In this document: positions 15,961 through 23,280 of the stretch, in pieces
Layout: each line of letters starts with the position of its first letter
How positions within the stretch are numbered: the first letter of the stretch is position 1
Assembly (NCBI GenBank): GCA_030692765.1
Contig: JAUYUB010000001.1
Span: 105,032-169,031 of the forward strand
Direction: 5' to 3'
Source: Sulfuricurvum sp.
GTDB lineage: Bacteria > Campylobacterota > Campylobacteria > Campylobacterales > Sulfurimonadaceae
DNA length: 64,000 bases
Translations under genes and position numbers: made by a program
Notes under the pieces: generated by a model
The model's input: only the letters and a program-made list of their open reading frames with translations
Databases searched by the model: none
What the model was told of the DNA's origin: nothing

Positions 15961-16291
15961 GACTGACCTCCTCTATATCATTGCAACTGCTTGATGTTGA
16001 ACACGTACCGCAAGCACTTGGTTTATCAAACATCTCCCATACATCTGCTGCAGATGGGCTATAGCCATTTTCAAAGTTTTTATACACCGTAATCAGTGCG
16101 AATTTGTAATAATCAAGCAACTTCGTATCGCTGCCCCAATCATTGCCTTTAGCTTTTTCAACCATTTCACCAAAATTTTTCATAATATGAAATCGTTTTA
16201 CATAAACCAATCGTTCATCATATTCGATATCAAAAAATTCGAAAAATTCTTCCGTATCCGTAAGTTTTTCAAAATCTGCTAATGTTCCCAT
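15914..16291 (-). CDS. nifW: NifW nitrogenase-protective protein
   Basis: This is a 125-residue protein. The NifW core (ADFEKLTDTEEFFEFFDIEY, then YVKRFHIMKNFGEMVE, and YKNFENGYSPSAADVWEMF) is intact. NifW stabilises or protects the MoFe protein, notably against oxygen. The C-terminus is unusual: after the core there is a Cys-rich tail with ACGTCSTSSSCNDIE and HACTSQ, five Cys in about 30 residues, which could bind metal. The last 47 nt overlap nifZ. The ATG has an AAGGAG site 10 nt upstream. It follows nifF by 10 nt. Confidence 0.87.
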   Translation of the reverse strand: MGTLADFEKLTDTEEFFEFFDIEYDERLVYVKRFHIMKNFGEMVEKAKGNDWGSDTKLLDYYKFALITVYKNFENGYSPSAADVWEMFDKPSACGTCSTSSSCNDIEEVSHGAHACTSQADISFN

Positions 16292-16301
16292 TGTATTCTC
16301 C

Positions 16302-16817
16302 TTACAATTTCATTTCATTTTTGAGTTGATTTGCCCATGCGACAATCCTGTCATCTGTCATATCTTCCTGATTCACATCATCAATCCCAAGACCGCAAAA
16401 CTTTCCCTCTTTTTCAGCCAAAGAAAATTTATAGTCATATCCGCTTGTCGGGATGAACCCATATGAATTTGCCCCCAGAGAAACAAACAAATCATGCATT
16501 TTTCCAAGCGCACTCAAAAAATGTTCTCCATGTGTTTTTTGATCACCGGCACCAAAAAATGCCACTTTTTTCCCGCTTAGATCAGGGCGTTCATTGTCCA
16601 AATCGTAAAGCGGATCAACCCAATCACGCTGTGGATCTCCCTGACCCCATGTTGATGAACCTATCAGCAAGACATCATAATCCTCAAACTGCTCAATCCC
16701 GTCATAATCCTCTTCCATATCGATGAGCTGTGCACCTGAGAGTTGTTCTGATAATAGTTCTGCTGCATTACGTGTAACACCGCTGCTACTGCCGAAAAAA
16801 ATACCAACTTTTGACAT
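16302..16817 (-). CDS. nifF: Flavodoxin, NifF type
   Basis: This is a 171-residue flavodoxin. The FMN phosphate loop is GIFFGSSSGVTRNAAE at the N-terminus, with the ring-binding loops SSTWGQGDPQRDWVDPLY (about residues 55-72) and GAGDQKTHGEHFLSALGK. Length and the long-chain loop insertion fit the NifF/FldA type. Flavodoxins carry electrons from a reductase to dinitrogenase reductase. It lies between the DUF269 gene and nifW in a tight operon, with the ATG at 16817 preferred over an upstream ATG because of a GGAG site. The gene may also be the organism's general flavodoxin, but its nif location favours NifF. Confidence 0.88.
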   Translation of the reverse strand: MSKVGIFFGSSSGVTRNAAELLSEQLSGAQLIDMEEDYDGIEQFEDYDVLLIGSSTWGQGDPQRDWVDPLYDLDNERPDLSGKKVAFFGAGDQKTHGEHFLSALGKMHDLFVSLGANSYGFIPTSGYDYKFSLAEKEGKFCGLGIDDVNQEDMTDDRIVAWANQLKNEMKL

Positions 16818-16819
16818 AA

Positions 16820-17272
16820 TTACACTCCTATCATACACGGTTTGTATTGCTCATACACCTTTAATGCACGTTCCAAATTCTTATCCCCTTCTTCAAAGAG
16901 TGCTTCAAGAGTACGGAAACTGAAACGGTGTGCATCTTTAAAATACTTATCGATGATACAAATCCGATCACTAAGAATCGCGCATCGTCCGAATCCCTCA
17001 TGGCTCATTTCCATGATGACATTACACACAATCCCCGTCTTACGTTCAAATGACAAAGCGATTGCTTTGTAGATCATCTTGATATCATTGATCATCATCT
17101 CATCAATATCCGCGATAACAGGAACCGCTTTGAGTTCCTCTTTGGTTTTGACGTATTTTTTTGTCAACAACTCTTCATCACTAATCTTGGCCCAATTTCC
17201 AAACTGATCCAATGCTCGTATTTGACGTATGATCTCTATTCCAAAATCACTCATTATTTTTTCTGCTTCCAT
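16820..17272 (-). CDS. NifX-associated DUF269 protein
   Basis: This is a 150-residue protein of the NifX-associated (DUF269) family, which in most nif clusters follows nifX. Matching blocks are FGIEIIRQIRALDQFGNWAK near the N-terminus, MINDIKMIYKAIALSFERKT in the middle and VIMEMSHEGFGRCAILSDR near the end. Its precise role is unknown; it is thought to act in FeMo-cofactor biosynthesis or transfer. The ATG at 17272 is chosen for its AAGGAG site, and lies 2 nt from the end of nifX (17274), so it is tightly coupled. The nifF ATG (16817) starts 2 nt after its stop. Confidence 0.85.
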   Translation of the reverse strand: MEAEKIMSDFGIEIIRQIRALDQFGNWAKISDEELLTKKYVKTKEELKAVPVIADIDEMMINDIKMIYKAIALSFERKTGIVCNVIMEMSHEGFGRCAILSDRICIIDKYFKDAHRFSFRTLEALFEEGDKNLERALKVYEQYKPCMIGV

Positions 17273-17273
17273 A

Positions 17274-17726
17274 TTATTCTCCTTGTGCCCATCTGTCTTG
17301 TCGTACATCATGCTCTGTTTCCATATTGATAATCCTTTTTACCCATGGCGGAGGATTGTCATTAATCATTGCTACCAATGATTTCAATAGATCTTCAATC
17401 AATGTTCCATCGTTGACTTTCATCGGATTAATACCGGCTCGGATAACCTTTGCCGCAGCTGTTCCTCCGATACTTTCTGTATACATAATATTGATACCCT
17501 TGAGGGCACGAACACGAAAATCTGTTTTATCATCATCTTCAAGATTTGAGGTGTCAGTTTTAATCACTTCAGATAAACTAAAACCGTCTTTTGAGACGTT
17601 GTATACGACAAATTCTTTGGCCCCACCAAAGTGTGCATTAACCTCTTCCATATCTTTGGTTGCAAAAGCAACTTTCAGAGAATCATTCATAGGAACGTTT
17701 CCTTCAACTGTGATTTTAGTGTTCAT
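17274..17726 (-). CDS. nifX: NifX FeMo-cofactor carrier
   Basis: This is a 150-residue protein of the NifX/NifB/NafY superfamily. The cofactor-binding fold is seen in LKVAFATKDMEEVNAHFGGA, the block YNVSKDGFSL and TESIGGTAAAKVIRAGINPM (the family's C-terminal nucleotide- or cofactor-contact region). NifX binds the FeMo-co precursor and passes it between NifB and NifEN. The ATG overlaps the 3' end of nifN by 11 nt, which is the usual arrangement. It has a conserved His in the middle (AHFGG). It is followed directly by DUF269. Confidence 0.92.
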   Translation of the reverse strand: MNTKITVEGNVPMNDSLKVAFATKDMEEVNAHFGGAKEFVVYNVSKDGFSLSEVIKTDTSNLEDDDKTDFRVRALKGINIMYTESIGGTAAAKVIRAGINPMKVNDGTLIEDLLKSLVAMINDNPPPWVKRIINMETEHDVRQDRWAQGE

Positions 17727-19014
17727 GCTTAACCTTTCGTAACGTATTAGCTATTTCAAATAAAAAATAGGTGCTTCCCTCATACAGCTGATCATTTTTG
17801 AGCTGATTGCCCAACTCTTCGTAATTCGGAAATCCGCGAAGTACCAATGCCGTATTGTGATACATATGCAAGATTCGTTCTGCATGAAAATTGCTGATTA
17901 CCAAGTCTGCATTATTAAAATAAACACGTGCATCTTCCAAATCTCCAACAAATACATTCTCGGAATCAATCGCTTGTAAGACATCGCTAAACGTCGTAGA
18001 TATCGCGGCATCTACCGTTCCGCCGACACTGCGGATCAATGCACATATCCCTGAAAGCATGTCAGGCTCGCCTGTAATGACAAAATGAGAACTACCGATT
18101 AGAAAATGGCTGTCCAGCATTGCATCTTGCAGTCGGGAGCGCCAGCGTTTCATAAGTGGTTTTGGATCGCTATGTCGGATTTTCATTAATGCACCGACAA
18201 AATTGTCGCACTCATCCAATCCCATCAGATGATCGAAGTGCAGATGTTCGATAGCAGAATTCTTTTTTTGTAAAACGTGAGCTGATTTTTTCATGGATGC
18301 GCCAATGGTTACCACCGTTGCACATGTTCCTAAATCACGAATCTGTTCGACACTTATCCCGCCATTGGACAGTTTCCCCTGCCCCTCTTCCCAATATCCG
18401 TCTAATGAGGTAGATAAATCAGGCAGGGCATAGGTCTCAAACCCAAAATCTTCACACAGCTCTTTAATTTTTTCTATTTCGATGGGTTGCATACTGACAT
18501 GTGGCAATATGACAAGTTTGTTAGCTTTTACTGTTGCTGCACTCACGGTGAGCTGATCGATCATCGCACTCACTGTCAATGCCCAGCCACTCTCCAATCC
18601 CCCCTCATAGTCAGGAGTATTGACAAATACATACGGGATTTCGATGTGCATTCCCACACCTCGAACATCATCCCCTTTGGTTTCGGTCAGACCTGTCGTA
18701 TGCAAACCGATCATTGAGGGTTTAAGATTTTTCTCTTTGCCCTGGATATTTTCAATCGCCATAAGGATCGAGTAATCCCCACCATCCAGCACAGCCGTAA
18801 TATCACTAACAGATGTATTTCGAATCGCAATGGGTTCATTAAAATGGCGTGTAAAAAAAACCTTGGTATATGATGCACACCCTTGTGCGCCATGCATCAG
18901 AGGCATACAGTCTTTGACACCCAAATAGGCAAGCGTTGCTCCCATCGGCTGAGAGTGTTTGATAGGATTGACTTGAAGTGGTTTGGTTTCATGACGAGAG
19001 AGAGAAAATTCCAT
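17716..19014 (-). CDS. nifN: NifN FeMo-cofactor scaffold subunit
   Basis: This is 432 residues, the partner of NifE in the scaffold on which FeMo-cofactor is finished. The family start is conserved (QVNPIKHSQPMGATLAYLG, residues about 14-32) with Cys 36 and Cys 46 in DCMPLMHGAQGCASY. The middle has the RHFNEPIAIRNTSVSD block. The ATG at 19014 has an AAGGAG site. It does not follow nifE directly; a membrane protein and a Fic gene separate them, and it has its own sigma-54 site (19040-19055) that shares a 17-nt block with the nifE site. It begins a tight operon nifN-nifX-DUF269-nifF-nifW-nifZ-ferredoxins. Confidence 0.93.
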   Translation of the reverse strand: MEFSLSRHETKPLQVNPIKHSQPMGATLAYLGVKDCMPLMHGAQGCASYTKVFFTRHFNEPIAIRNTSVSDITAVLDGGDYSILMAIENIQGKEKNLKPSMIGLHTTGLTETKGDDVRGVGMHIEIPYVFVNTPDYEGGLESGWALTVSAMIDQLTVSAATVKANKLVILPHVSMQPIEIEKIKELCEDFGFETYALPDLSTSLDGYWEEGQGKLSNGGISVEQIRDLGTCATVVTIGASMKKSAHVLQKKNSAIEHLHFDHLMGLDECDNFVGALMKIRHSDPKPLMKRWRSRLQDAMLDSHFLIGSSHFVITGEPDMLSGICALIRSVGGTVDAAISTTFSDVLQAIDSENVFVGDLEDARVYFNNADLVISNFHAERILHMYHNTALVLRGFPNYEELGNQLKNDQLYEGSTYFLFEIANTLRKVKHEH

Positions 19015-19018
19015 GACA

Positions 19019-19037
19019 ACTCCTTGTAAAAAGGAGT
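19019..19037 (-). promoter_or_regulatory. Shine-Dalgarno hairpin ahead of nifN
   Basis: ACTCCTT (19019-19025) and AAGGAGT (19031-19037) form a 7-bp stem with a 5-nt loop, in which the nifN ribosome site is one arm. A transcript that begins at the sigma-54 start (about 19029) would lack the pairing arm; read-through from the upstream Fic and membrane genes would contain it. Confidence 0.45.
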
Positions 19038-19039
19038 AT

Positions 19040-19055
19040 TGCAAGATTTGTGCGA
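19040..19055 (-). promoter_or_regulatory. Sigma-54 promoter of nifN
   Basis: The minus strand reads TCGCACAAATCTTGCA. The 17 bases TATTGCAAGATTTGTGC (plus strand) are identical at the nifE site. It lies 26 nt upstream of the nifN ATG. Confidence 0.65.
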
Positions 19056-19088
19056 GAGGATAAAATTAGACCAACATTCTATTAAATA

Positions 19089-19664
19089 TTATAAATATTC
19101 GTCAATATCATTTATAAATGCTGATAACAGTTTCCCCCTTATTAAGCCTTTATTAGCATGTCCTAAATCTTTCCTAATCACTAACAAAAGCTTCTCTACT
19201 TCAAAAATAACATTTATACTATGTTGTTCAGCATTTGTCATAAGAACTTTCTTAAATTCTATCCAAGCATTAAGAACATCATCAGACCCCCAAATGATTA
19301 AATCTTCAGTAAAATAAGTCAATTTATTAATAATTTCTTGCTCGCTTAAAGGAGTTATTCCACGTTTTTCTGCAAATACAAAGCTTAATATAAAACGAAC
19401 CAAGTCATCATAAAATGGAACTTTTTTTTCTCTATGTTCTTTCATTAATGTACTTTTATGTTCAATCCGTTTTGCATATAATACAGATATTACTGAAACA
19501 ATAATAGTTGTAGAAGCAGCAATAATGCCTGTCGTAATTGCGGGATTTATTTTAGAAAAAGTATCAATAACTATTTGTATTACTTTAATTATTATAAATA
19601 TGAGCGCTATAAAAAAGAAAAAACCAAGTAAAGCACTTGAATATTTTTTTAAAAATTCCCTCAT
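19089..19664 (-). CDS. Unknown membrane protein inserted between nifE and nifN
   Basis: This is a 191-residue protein, clearly more AT-rich than its neighbours (many Lys, Ile and Asn codons ending in A or T). Two hydrophobic segments near the N-terminus (ALLGFFFFIALIFIIIKVIQ and TTGIIAASTTIIVSVISVLY) are likely membrane helices, separated by about 15 residues. A charged cytoplasmic domain follows (about residues 75-191). I do not recognise the family. It is 80 nt downstream of the Fic gene, on the same strand. The composition and position suggest it arrived with the Fic gene, as part of an insertion in the nif operon. A helper of the Fic protein is possible. Confidence 0.7.
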   Translation of the reverse strand: MREFLKKYSSALLGFFFFIALIFIIIKVIQIVIDTFSKINPAITTGIIAASTTIIVSVISVLYAKRIEHKSTLMKEHREKKVPFYDDLVRFILSFVFAEKRGITPLSEQEIINKLTYFTEDLIIWGSDDVLNAWIEFKKVLMTNAEQHSINVIFEVEKLLLVIRKDLGHANKGLIRGKLLSAFINDIDEYL

Positions 19665-19743
19665 CCAATAATCCTCTATTTAATTTTTATCACTATATCT
19701 TTATTTTCAATATCATTAGATAAAAATTACATTTTGCAATATT

Positions 19744-20856
19744 TTACTTTTCTATCACCGTATAATAAACCCCTCGTCCACTTCCGTGACTCTCCAACAC
19801 ACCGTAATCACACAACTCTTTAAGATCACGCGCAGCAGTTGGTTTGGAGGTTTTGGCGATCGAGGCGTATTTGGCAGTTTTCATCCCCCCCTCGAACGCT
19901 TCAGGGAGAACATCAAGCATTTTTGTCAATACTTTTCGCTGACGATCATTGAGGCTGATTTCGCGAACACTTTCCCAAAACCGCGTTTTGAACTTAACCG
20001 CTTCGACTCTCGTAAGGGCATCCGCTAATGCCGAATCCAGCATTTGAACAAACCATGTAACCCATTGGGTGATATCACCGTTTTGACGGACACATACGTT
20101 ATCAAGCACACTATAATACTCTTTTCGTTGTCGATTAATCTGTGAAGCAGTACTAAAGAGCGTTGAGGGGATTGAGGGTGATCGCGATAGGACAAAATCA
20201 CTGATTGCACGCGCTAATCGTCCGTTACCGTCATCAAAAGGATGAATAAGCAAAAACCACAGATGGGCAATCGCGGCTTTGACAACCGTATCAAGGCTAT
20301 CTTCGGTGTTCATCCACAGCAAAAAGCGGTTCATCTCTGCTTCGATTTTGTAAGCAGGGACAGCGATATAGTGAACTTTTTCTTTTTCCCACGGCCCTGA
20401 GACGATTTTCATCTCACCCTCCGTATCATCACGATAGGCTCCCGTGCGGATCGTTCTCAACCCGGATTGACCTGTCGGGAAAAGGGCTTTGTGCCATCGA
20501 AACAGCCGTTCGCTAGTGAGTAATCCCAAGCCTTTTTTTGCATCGAGAAGTACTTCTATCAATGCATCGGTTTGAACGGTGGCGTGAAGTTCATCAGAGC
20601 TTTGAAGCAAGAGGGCTTTGTGCACCGAAGCACGAACGGATGAACGTTGCAATACCTCACCCTCAATAAGTGATGTCGCTATCGCTTCATCTTCGTAGGC
20701 ACTGGCAATCATCTGATCACTAAGGGTGTTTTGTAAAAGAGACTCCACCATCATTAGTTGACCGAAACGATGATACACCTGTGTAACATCGGGGATTGTA
20801 TAGGTAAAGTGCGGCCAGCTATCGCTTTGCCAAATCCATTGTTGATACGTTTCCAT
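19744..20856 (-). CDS. Fic-family protein with N-terminal DUF4172 and C-terminal winged helix
   Basis: This is a 370-residue Fic protein. It has the catalytic motif HPFDDGNGRLAR (His205) and the inhibitory alpha-helix motif TSLIEG (residues 61-66, [S/T]xxxE[G/N]) on the N-terminal side, so it is the class that regulates itself. The first 100 residues resemble DUF4172 (METYQQWIWQSDSWPHFTYT). The C-terminus is a winged-helix DNA-binding domain (TAKYASIAKTSKPTAARDL). Fic enzymes attach AMP to Tyr, Thr or Ser in target proteins. The gene lies 58 nt after nifE. An inverted repeat upstream of the ATG (TATCA 20867-20871, TGATA 20877-20881) could be an operator. It is not a nif family; it probably belongs to an accessory module. 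Confidence 0.9.
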   Translation of the reverse strand: METYQQWIWQSDSWPHFTYTIPDVTQVYHRFGQLMMVESLLQNTLSDQMIASAYEDEAIATSLIEGEVLQRSSVRASVHKALLLQSSDELHATVQTDALIEVLLDAKKGLGLLTSERLFRWHKALFPTGQSGLRTIRTGAYRDDTEGEMKIVSGPWEKEKVHYIAVPAYKIEAEMNRFLLWMNTEDSLDTVVKAAIAHLWFLLIHPFDDGNGRLARAISDFVLSRSPSIPSTLFSTASQINRQRKEYYSVLDNVCVRQNGDITQWVTWFVQMLDSALADALTRVEAVKFKTRFWESVREISLNDRQRKVLTKMLDVLPEAFEGGMKTAKYASIAKTSKPTAARDLKELCDYGVLESHGSGRGVYYTVIEK

Positions 20857-20914
20857 CCCATAATCATATCACAATATGATACGATTAATACTAATCACCT
20901 CAAAAATGATTCGA

Positions 20915-22273
20915 TTATACCTCCCAAGGTGCCGCTTTTCCGACATTGGCAAAGACAGGATTGCGAAATGCGTATCTCAAATCTTCCGCAAGATTAAGCA
21001 ATCCATGATAACCGCCATAACTTGTTTTTTTCTCTTGATTGACATCGATAAAGGAGATTTTTTTCTTGATGGCGGTATAGAGACTTCGCCCGCCTGCGAG
21101 GAGGATATGTGCCCCTGTAGAATCGATCACTTTGCCTTGTTCTGAGGCAGGTTTCGTCATCAATACGCCATTTTCTCCCAAATATTCGCGTGCTTTGTCG
21201 ATGTCATCCTGCGTTGATTTGGCAACACTGGTTGCTACAACTTCGATTCCTAAATCCTGTAACCCTGAGGCGATCGACCATGCTTTATTTCCACCCGTGT
21301 TAAGAACCGCTTTTTTACCGGAAAACATGATACGATATGGAGCCAATGCTGCTTCAAGAGCAGCCTCTTCCTCAGCGATAACGGCTTCTGCACGTGCTAT
21401 GAGATCAGGACACCCAAGTGCCGTTACAATCTCACGTATGGCGAATGAGGTATCGCGTTTACCGTAAAATGATACGGATATCCACGGGATACCAAATTGC
21501 TCATTCATTTTACGCGTAAGCGTTATGAGTGATTTTGCACAGACGATGACGTTGAGCTTCGCCCGATGTGCCGTACGTATATCACCCACACGACCGTCAC
21601 CGCTCATAGAACTGAGTACGCGAATACCAATCTTCTCAAATAGGGGCAGGTATTGCCACATATCACCCGTGACGTTATAGTCCCCGATGAGATTAATGTC
21701 ATAGGGGGTTGTAAATTCTGGTTCTTTTGTCCCGATCAGATGTTCCAGTACTGCTTCGCCTGCGAGCCGTGATCCGAGATTTTTACTTCCAACAAATCCT
21801 GGTGCATTGACCGGTATGATTGGGATTCCATGTCTGTCACTGCCTTGCTTGCACGTCATATCTATATCATCACCCATGAGGGCGGTTACACAGGTTGAAT
21901 AAACAAAAATCGCTTCGGGTTTGTAATGTTCCATAACATAATCAATGGAACTTTCCAAACGCTTATCCCCGCCAAAAATGACGTCATTGGTTGTAATCCC
22001 CGTTGTAAAACCCATTTGCGTATGATCACGACCTTCATACGACGTTTTTGTCTCACGAGTCTCCCATGATGCACCTAAGCACGTCTGTGGTCCATGTACC
22101 AAATGTACGGCATCGGCATAAGGAAAAAGGGAAATCTGTGCCCCGTCAAAAGCGCATCCACCTGTTGCAAGGCCAGGTTTTGGCTTATCACATCCCTCTC
22201 CCGGTTTTTTATCTTTACTATGAGAACAGGCACTCTCATTCATTAGTTCTTTGATTTTTGCACGGCTAACCAT
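20915..22273 (-). CDS. nifE: NifE FeMo-cofactor scaffold subunit
   Basis: This is 452 residues. Cys 40 (TGGCAFDGAQ), Cys 65 (HGPQTCLGAS) and Cys 128 (VYSTCVTALMGDD) match the conserved cluster ligands of the NifE/NifD family. Other blocks are GIPIIPVNAPGFVGSKNLGS and the C-terminal SYGGYHGLLNLAEDL. It forms the NifE2N2 scaffold with NifN for FeMo-cofactor assembly. The ATG at 22273 was chosen for its AAGGAG site; a long upstream extension is not conserved. It is preceded by a sigma-54 site. NifN should follow directly, but here a Fic gene and a membrane-protein gene intervene. Confidence 0.94.
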   Translation of the reverse strand: MVSRAKIKELMNESACSHSKDKKPGEGCDKPKPGLATGGCAFDGAQISLFPYADAVHLVHGPQTCLGASWETRETKTSYEGRDHTQMGFTTGITTNDVIFGGDKRLESSIDYVMEHYKPEAIFVYSTCVTALMGDDIDMTCKQGSDRHGIPIIPVNAPGFVGSKNLGSRLAGEAVLEHLIGTKEPEFTTPYDINLIGDYNVTGDMWQYLPLFEKIGIRVLSSMSGDGRVGDIRTAHRAKLNVIVCAKSLITLTRKMNEQFGIPWISVSFYGKRDTSFAIREIVTALGCPDLIARAEAVIAEEEAALEAALAPYRIMFSGKKAVLNTGGNKAWSIASGLQDLGIEVVATSVAKSTQDDIDKAREYLGENGVLMTKPASEQGKVIDSTGAHILLAGGRSLYTAIKKKISFIDVNQEKKTSYGGYHGLLNLAEDLRYAFRNPVFANVGKAAPWEV

Positions 22274-22306
22274 TGGATACTCCTTGGAGTTAAGTATCCA
22301 TACTAT

Positions 22307-22322
22307 TGCAAGATTTGTGCTA
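22307..22322 (-). promoter_or_regulatory. Sigma-54 promoter of nifE
   Basis: The minus strand reads TAGCACAAATCTTGCA, the best -24/-12 match among the nif sites. It lies 34 nt upstream of the nifE ATG. Two palindromes (GTGC/GCAC at 22379-22391 and GTACA/TGTAC at 22410-22422) lie 60-100 nt upstream and could bind NifA or another activator. No standard TGT-N10-ACA site was found. Confidence 0.7.
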
Positions 22323-22468
22323 GGATTGAAAAAACAAGTAAAAATCGGATATTTTAGATGCACAGGTTGAAATTTATCGTGCATTACGCACTTTTAGTAA
22401 ACATTTGACGTACATTATGTACAATAATATAAACAAATAAGGCGTAATGAAAAAAACGAGAGGCTTAA

Positions 22469-22828
22469 TTATCGTTTTTTATTATATTGATTCAAGAATC
22501 CATCTATCAGTTTTACCTTCCTTTTTTTAGCTAACCCTTGATGCAATTTGATAAGTTTTTTGAGGTGTGAGAATACTCCTCCATCTAAAGCGTTAGTTGT
22601 ATTTGGCCTGTTAAACTCTTTGAGATTTTTGTAGGTAAATAAATAGGGGAGATTGGTTGAGAGGCTCCGATATGCGGCAACAAATTTAGCATGTGCTGAA
22701 ACATGCTTGAGAGTGCTAGGATTGAGAGTTTTTTCTTCTAAAAATGTTTTGTGTTCAACCGATGATCCCATCGTTGCATAGAGCGATACTGAAAGGAAAA
22801 GAAGAGAGGAAAAAGGTGCTTTTTTCAT
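22469..22828 (-). pseudogene. C-terminal remnant of an insertion-sequence transposase
   Basis: This is a 119-residue frame whose second half (RPNTTNALDGGVFSHLKKL, then HQGLAKKRKVKLIDGFL) looks like the end of an IS transposase: the NTTN-x-DG block followed by a basic helix. The first 25 residues are hydrophobic and may be unrelated sequence fused by decay. The full transposase catalytic domains are absent and no complete terminal inverted repeats were found, so this is a relic. It marks the edge between the nif region and the tRNA/rodA region. The confidence is moderate because the match is from memory of the family. Confidence 0.6.
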
Positions 22829-23172
22829 GTTAAAACCTCATGATTAAATTTCATGATGGCATTCTATAGATTCAACGTGAGAAAATCATGAGAGATTACG
22901 TCCTGAACTTATATATGTAAAGGAAATTATAATCTAATCGACGAAAAACAAATCTTTTCCGTACATTTTTATAATGGAGTATAAAACCATCCTATAAGCA
23001 GCAATATATTATACGAAAAACACTATCGGAATGATACAATGTACGAATACTAAAATTTGGGGTTTTTCGCAATTTTAAATAATTTCATGCAAATTGTAAG
23101 CATTAATTTAATTTTTACAAAGATTGACTGTAAATTCAAATTTAAAAGTGATTTTTGAAAAAAATGAAGAAA
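22829..23172. other. AT-rich non-coding stretch
   Basis: About 340 bases without a credible gene. It is strongly AT-rich, with a short inverted repeat (CATGA 22839-22843, TCATG 22851-22855) next to the transposase remnant start. I see no RNA gene or terminator. It may be the decayed remains of the same mobile element. Confidence 0.6.
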
Positions 23173-23248
23173 TGGTGGGTCAAGTAGGACTTGAACCTAC
23201 GACAACTCCGTTATGAGCGGAGGGCTCTAACCACTGAACTATTGACCC
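23173..23248 (-). tRNA. tRNA with CAT anticodon (Met elongator or Ile2)
   Basis: The minus strand gives a full cloverleaf: acceptor GGGTCAA pairing with TTGACCC, a D-arm containing AGTTCAGTGGTTAGAGC, an anticodon stem CTCCG/CGGAG around loop CTCATAA, and T-arm GGTTCAAGTCC. A discriminator A and an encoded CCA follow. The anticodon CAT would be Met, or Ile if the C is changed to lysidine; the short D-loop and the D-arm resemble tRNA-Ile2, but sequence alone does not decide. Confidence 0.93.
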
Positions 23249-23280
23249 GTTTGTGGAGCGCAATTATAAGCGTTCTTAGA

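Noticed and set aside
22323..22470. Search for the standard NifA site TGT-N10-ACA upstream of nifE
   Set aside because: No exact match is present; the closest has 12 bases between the halves.
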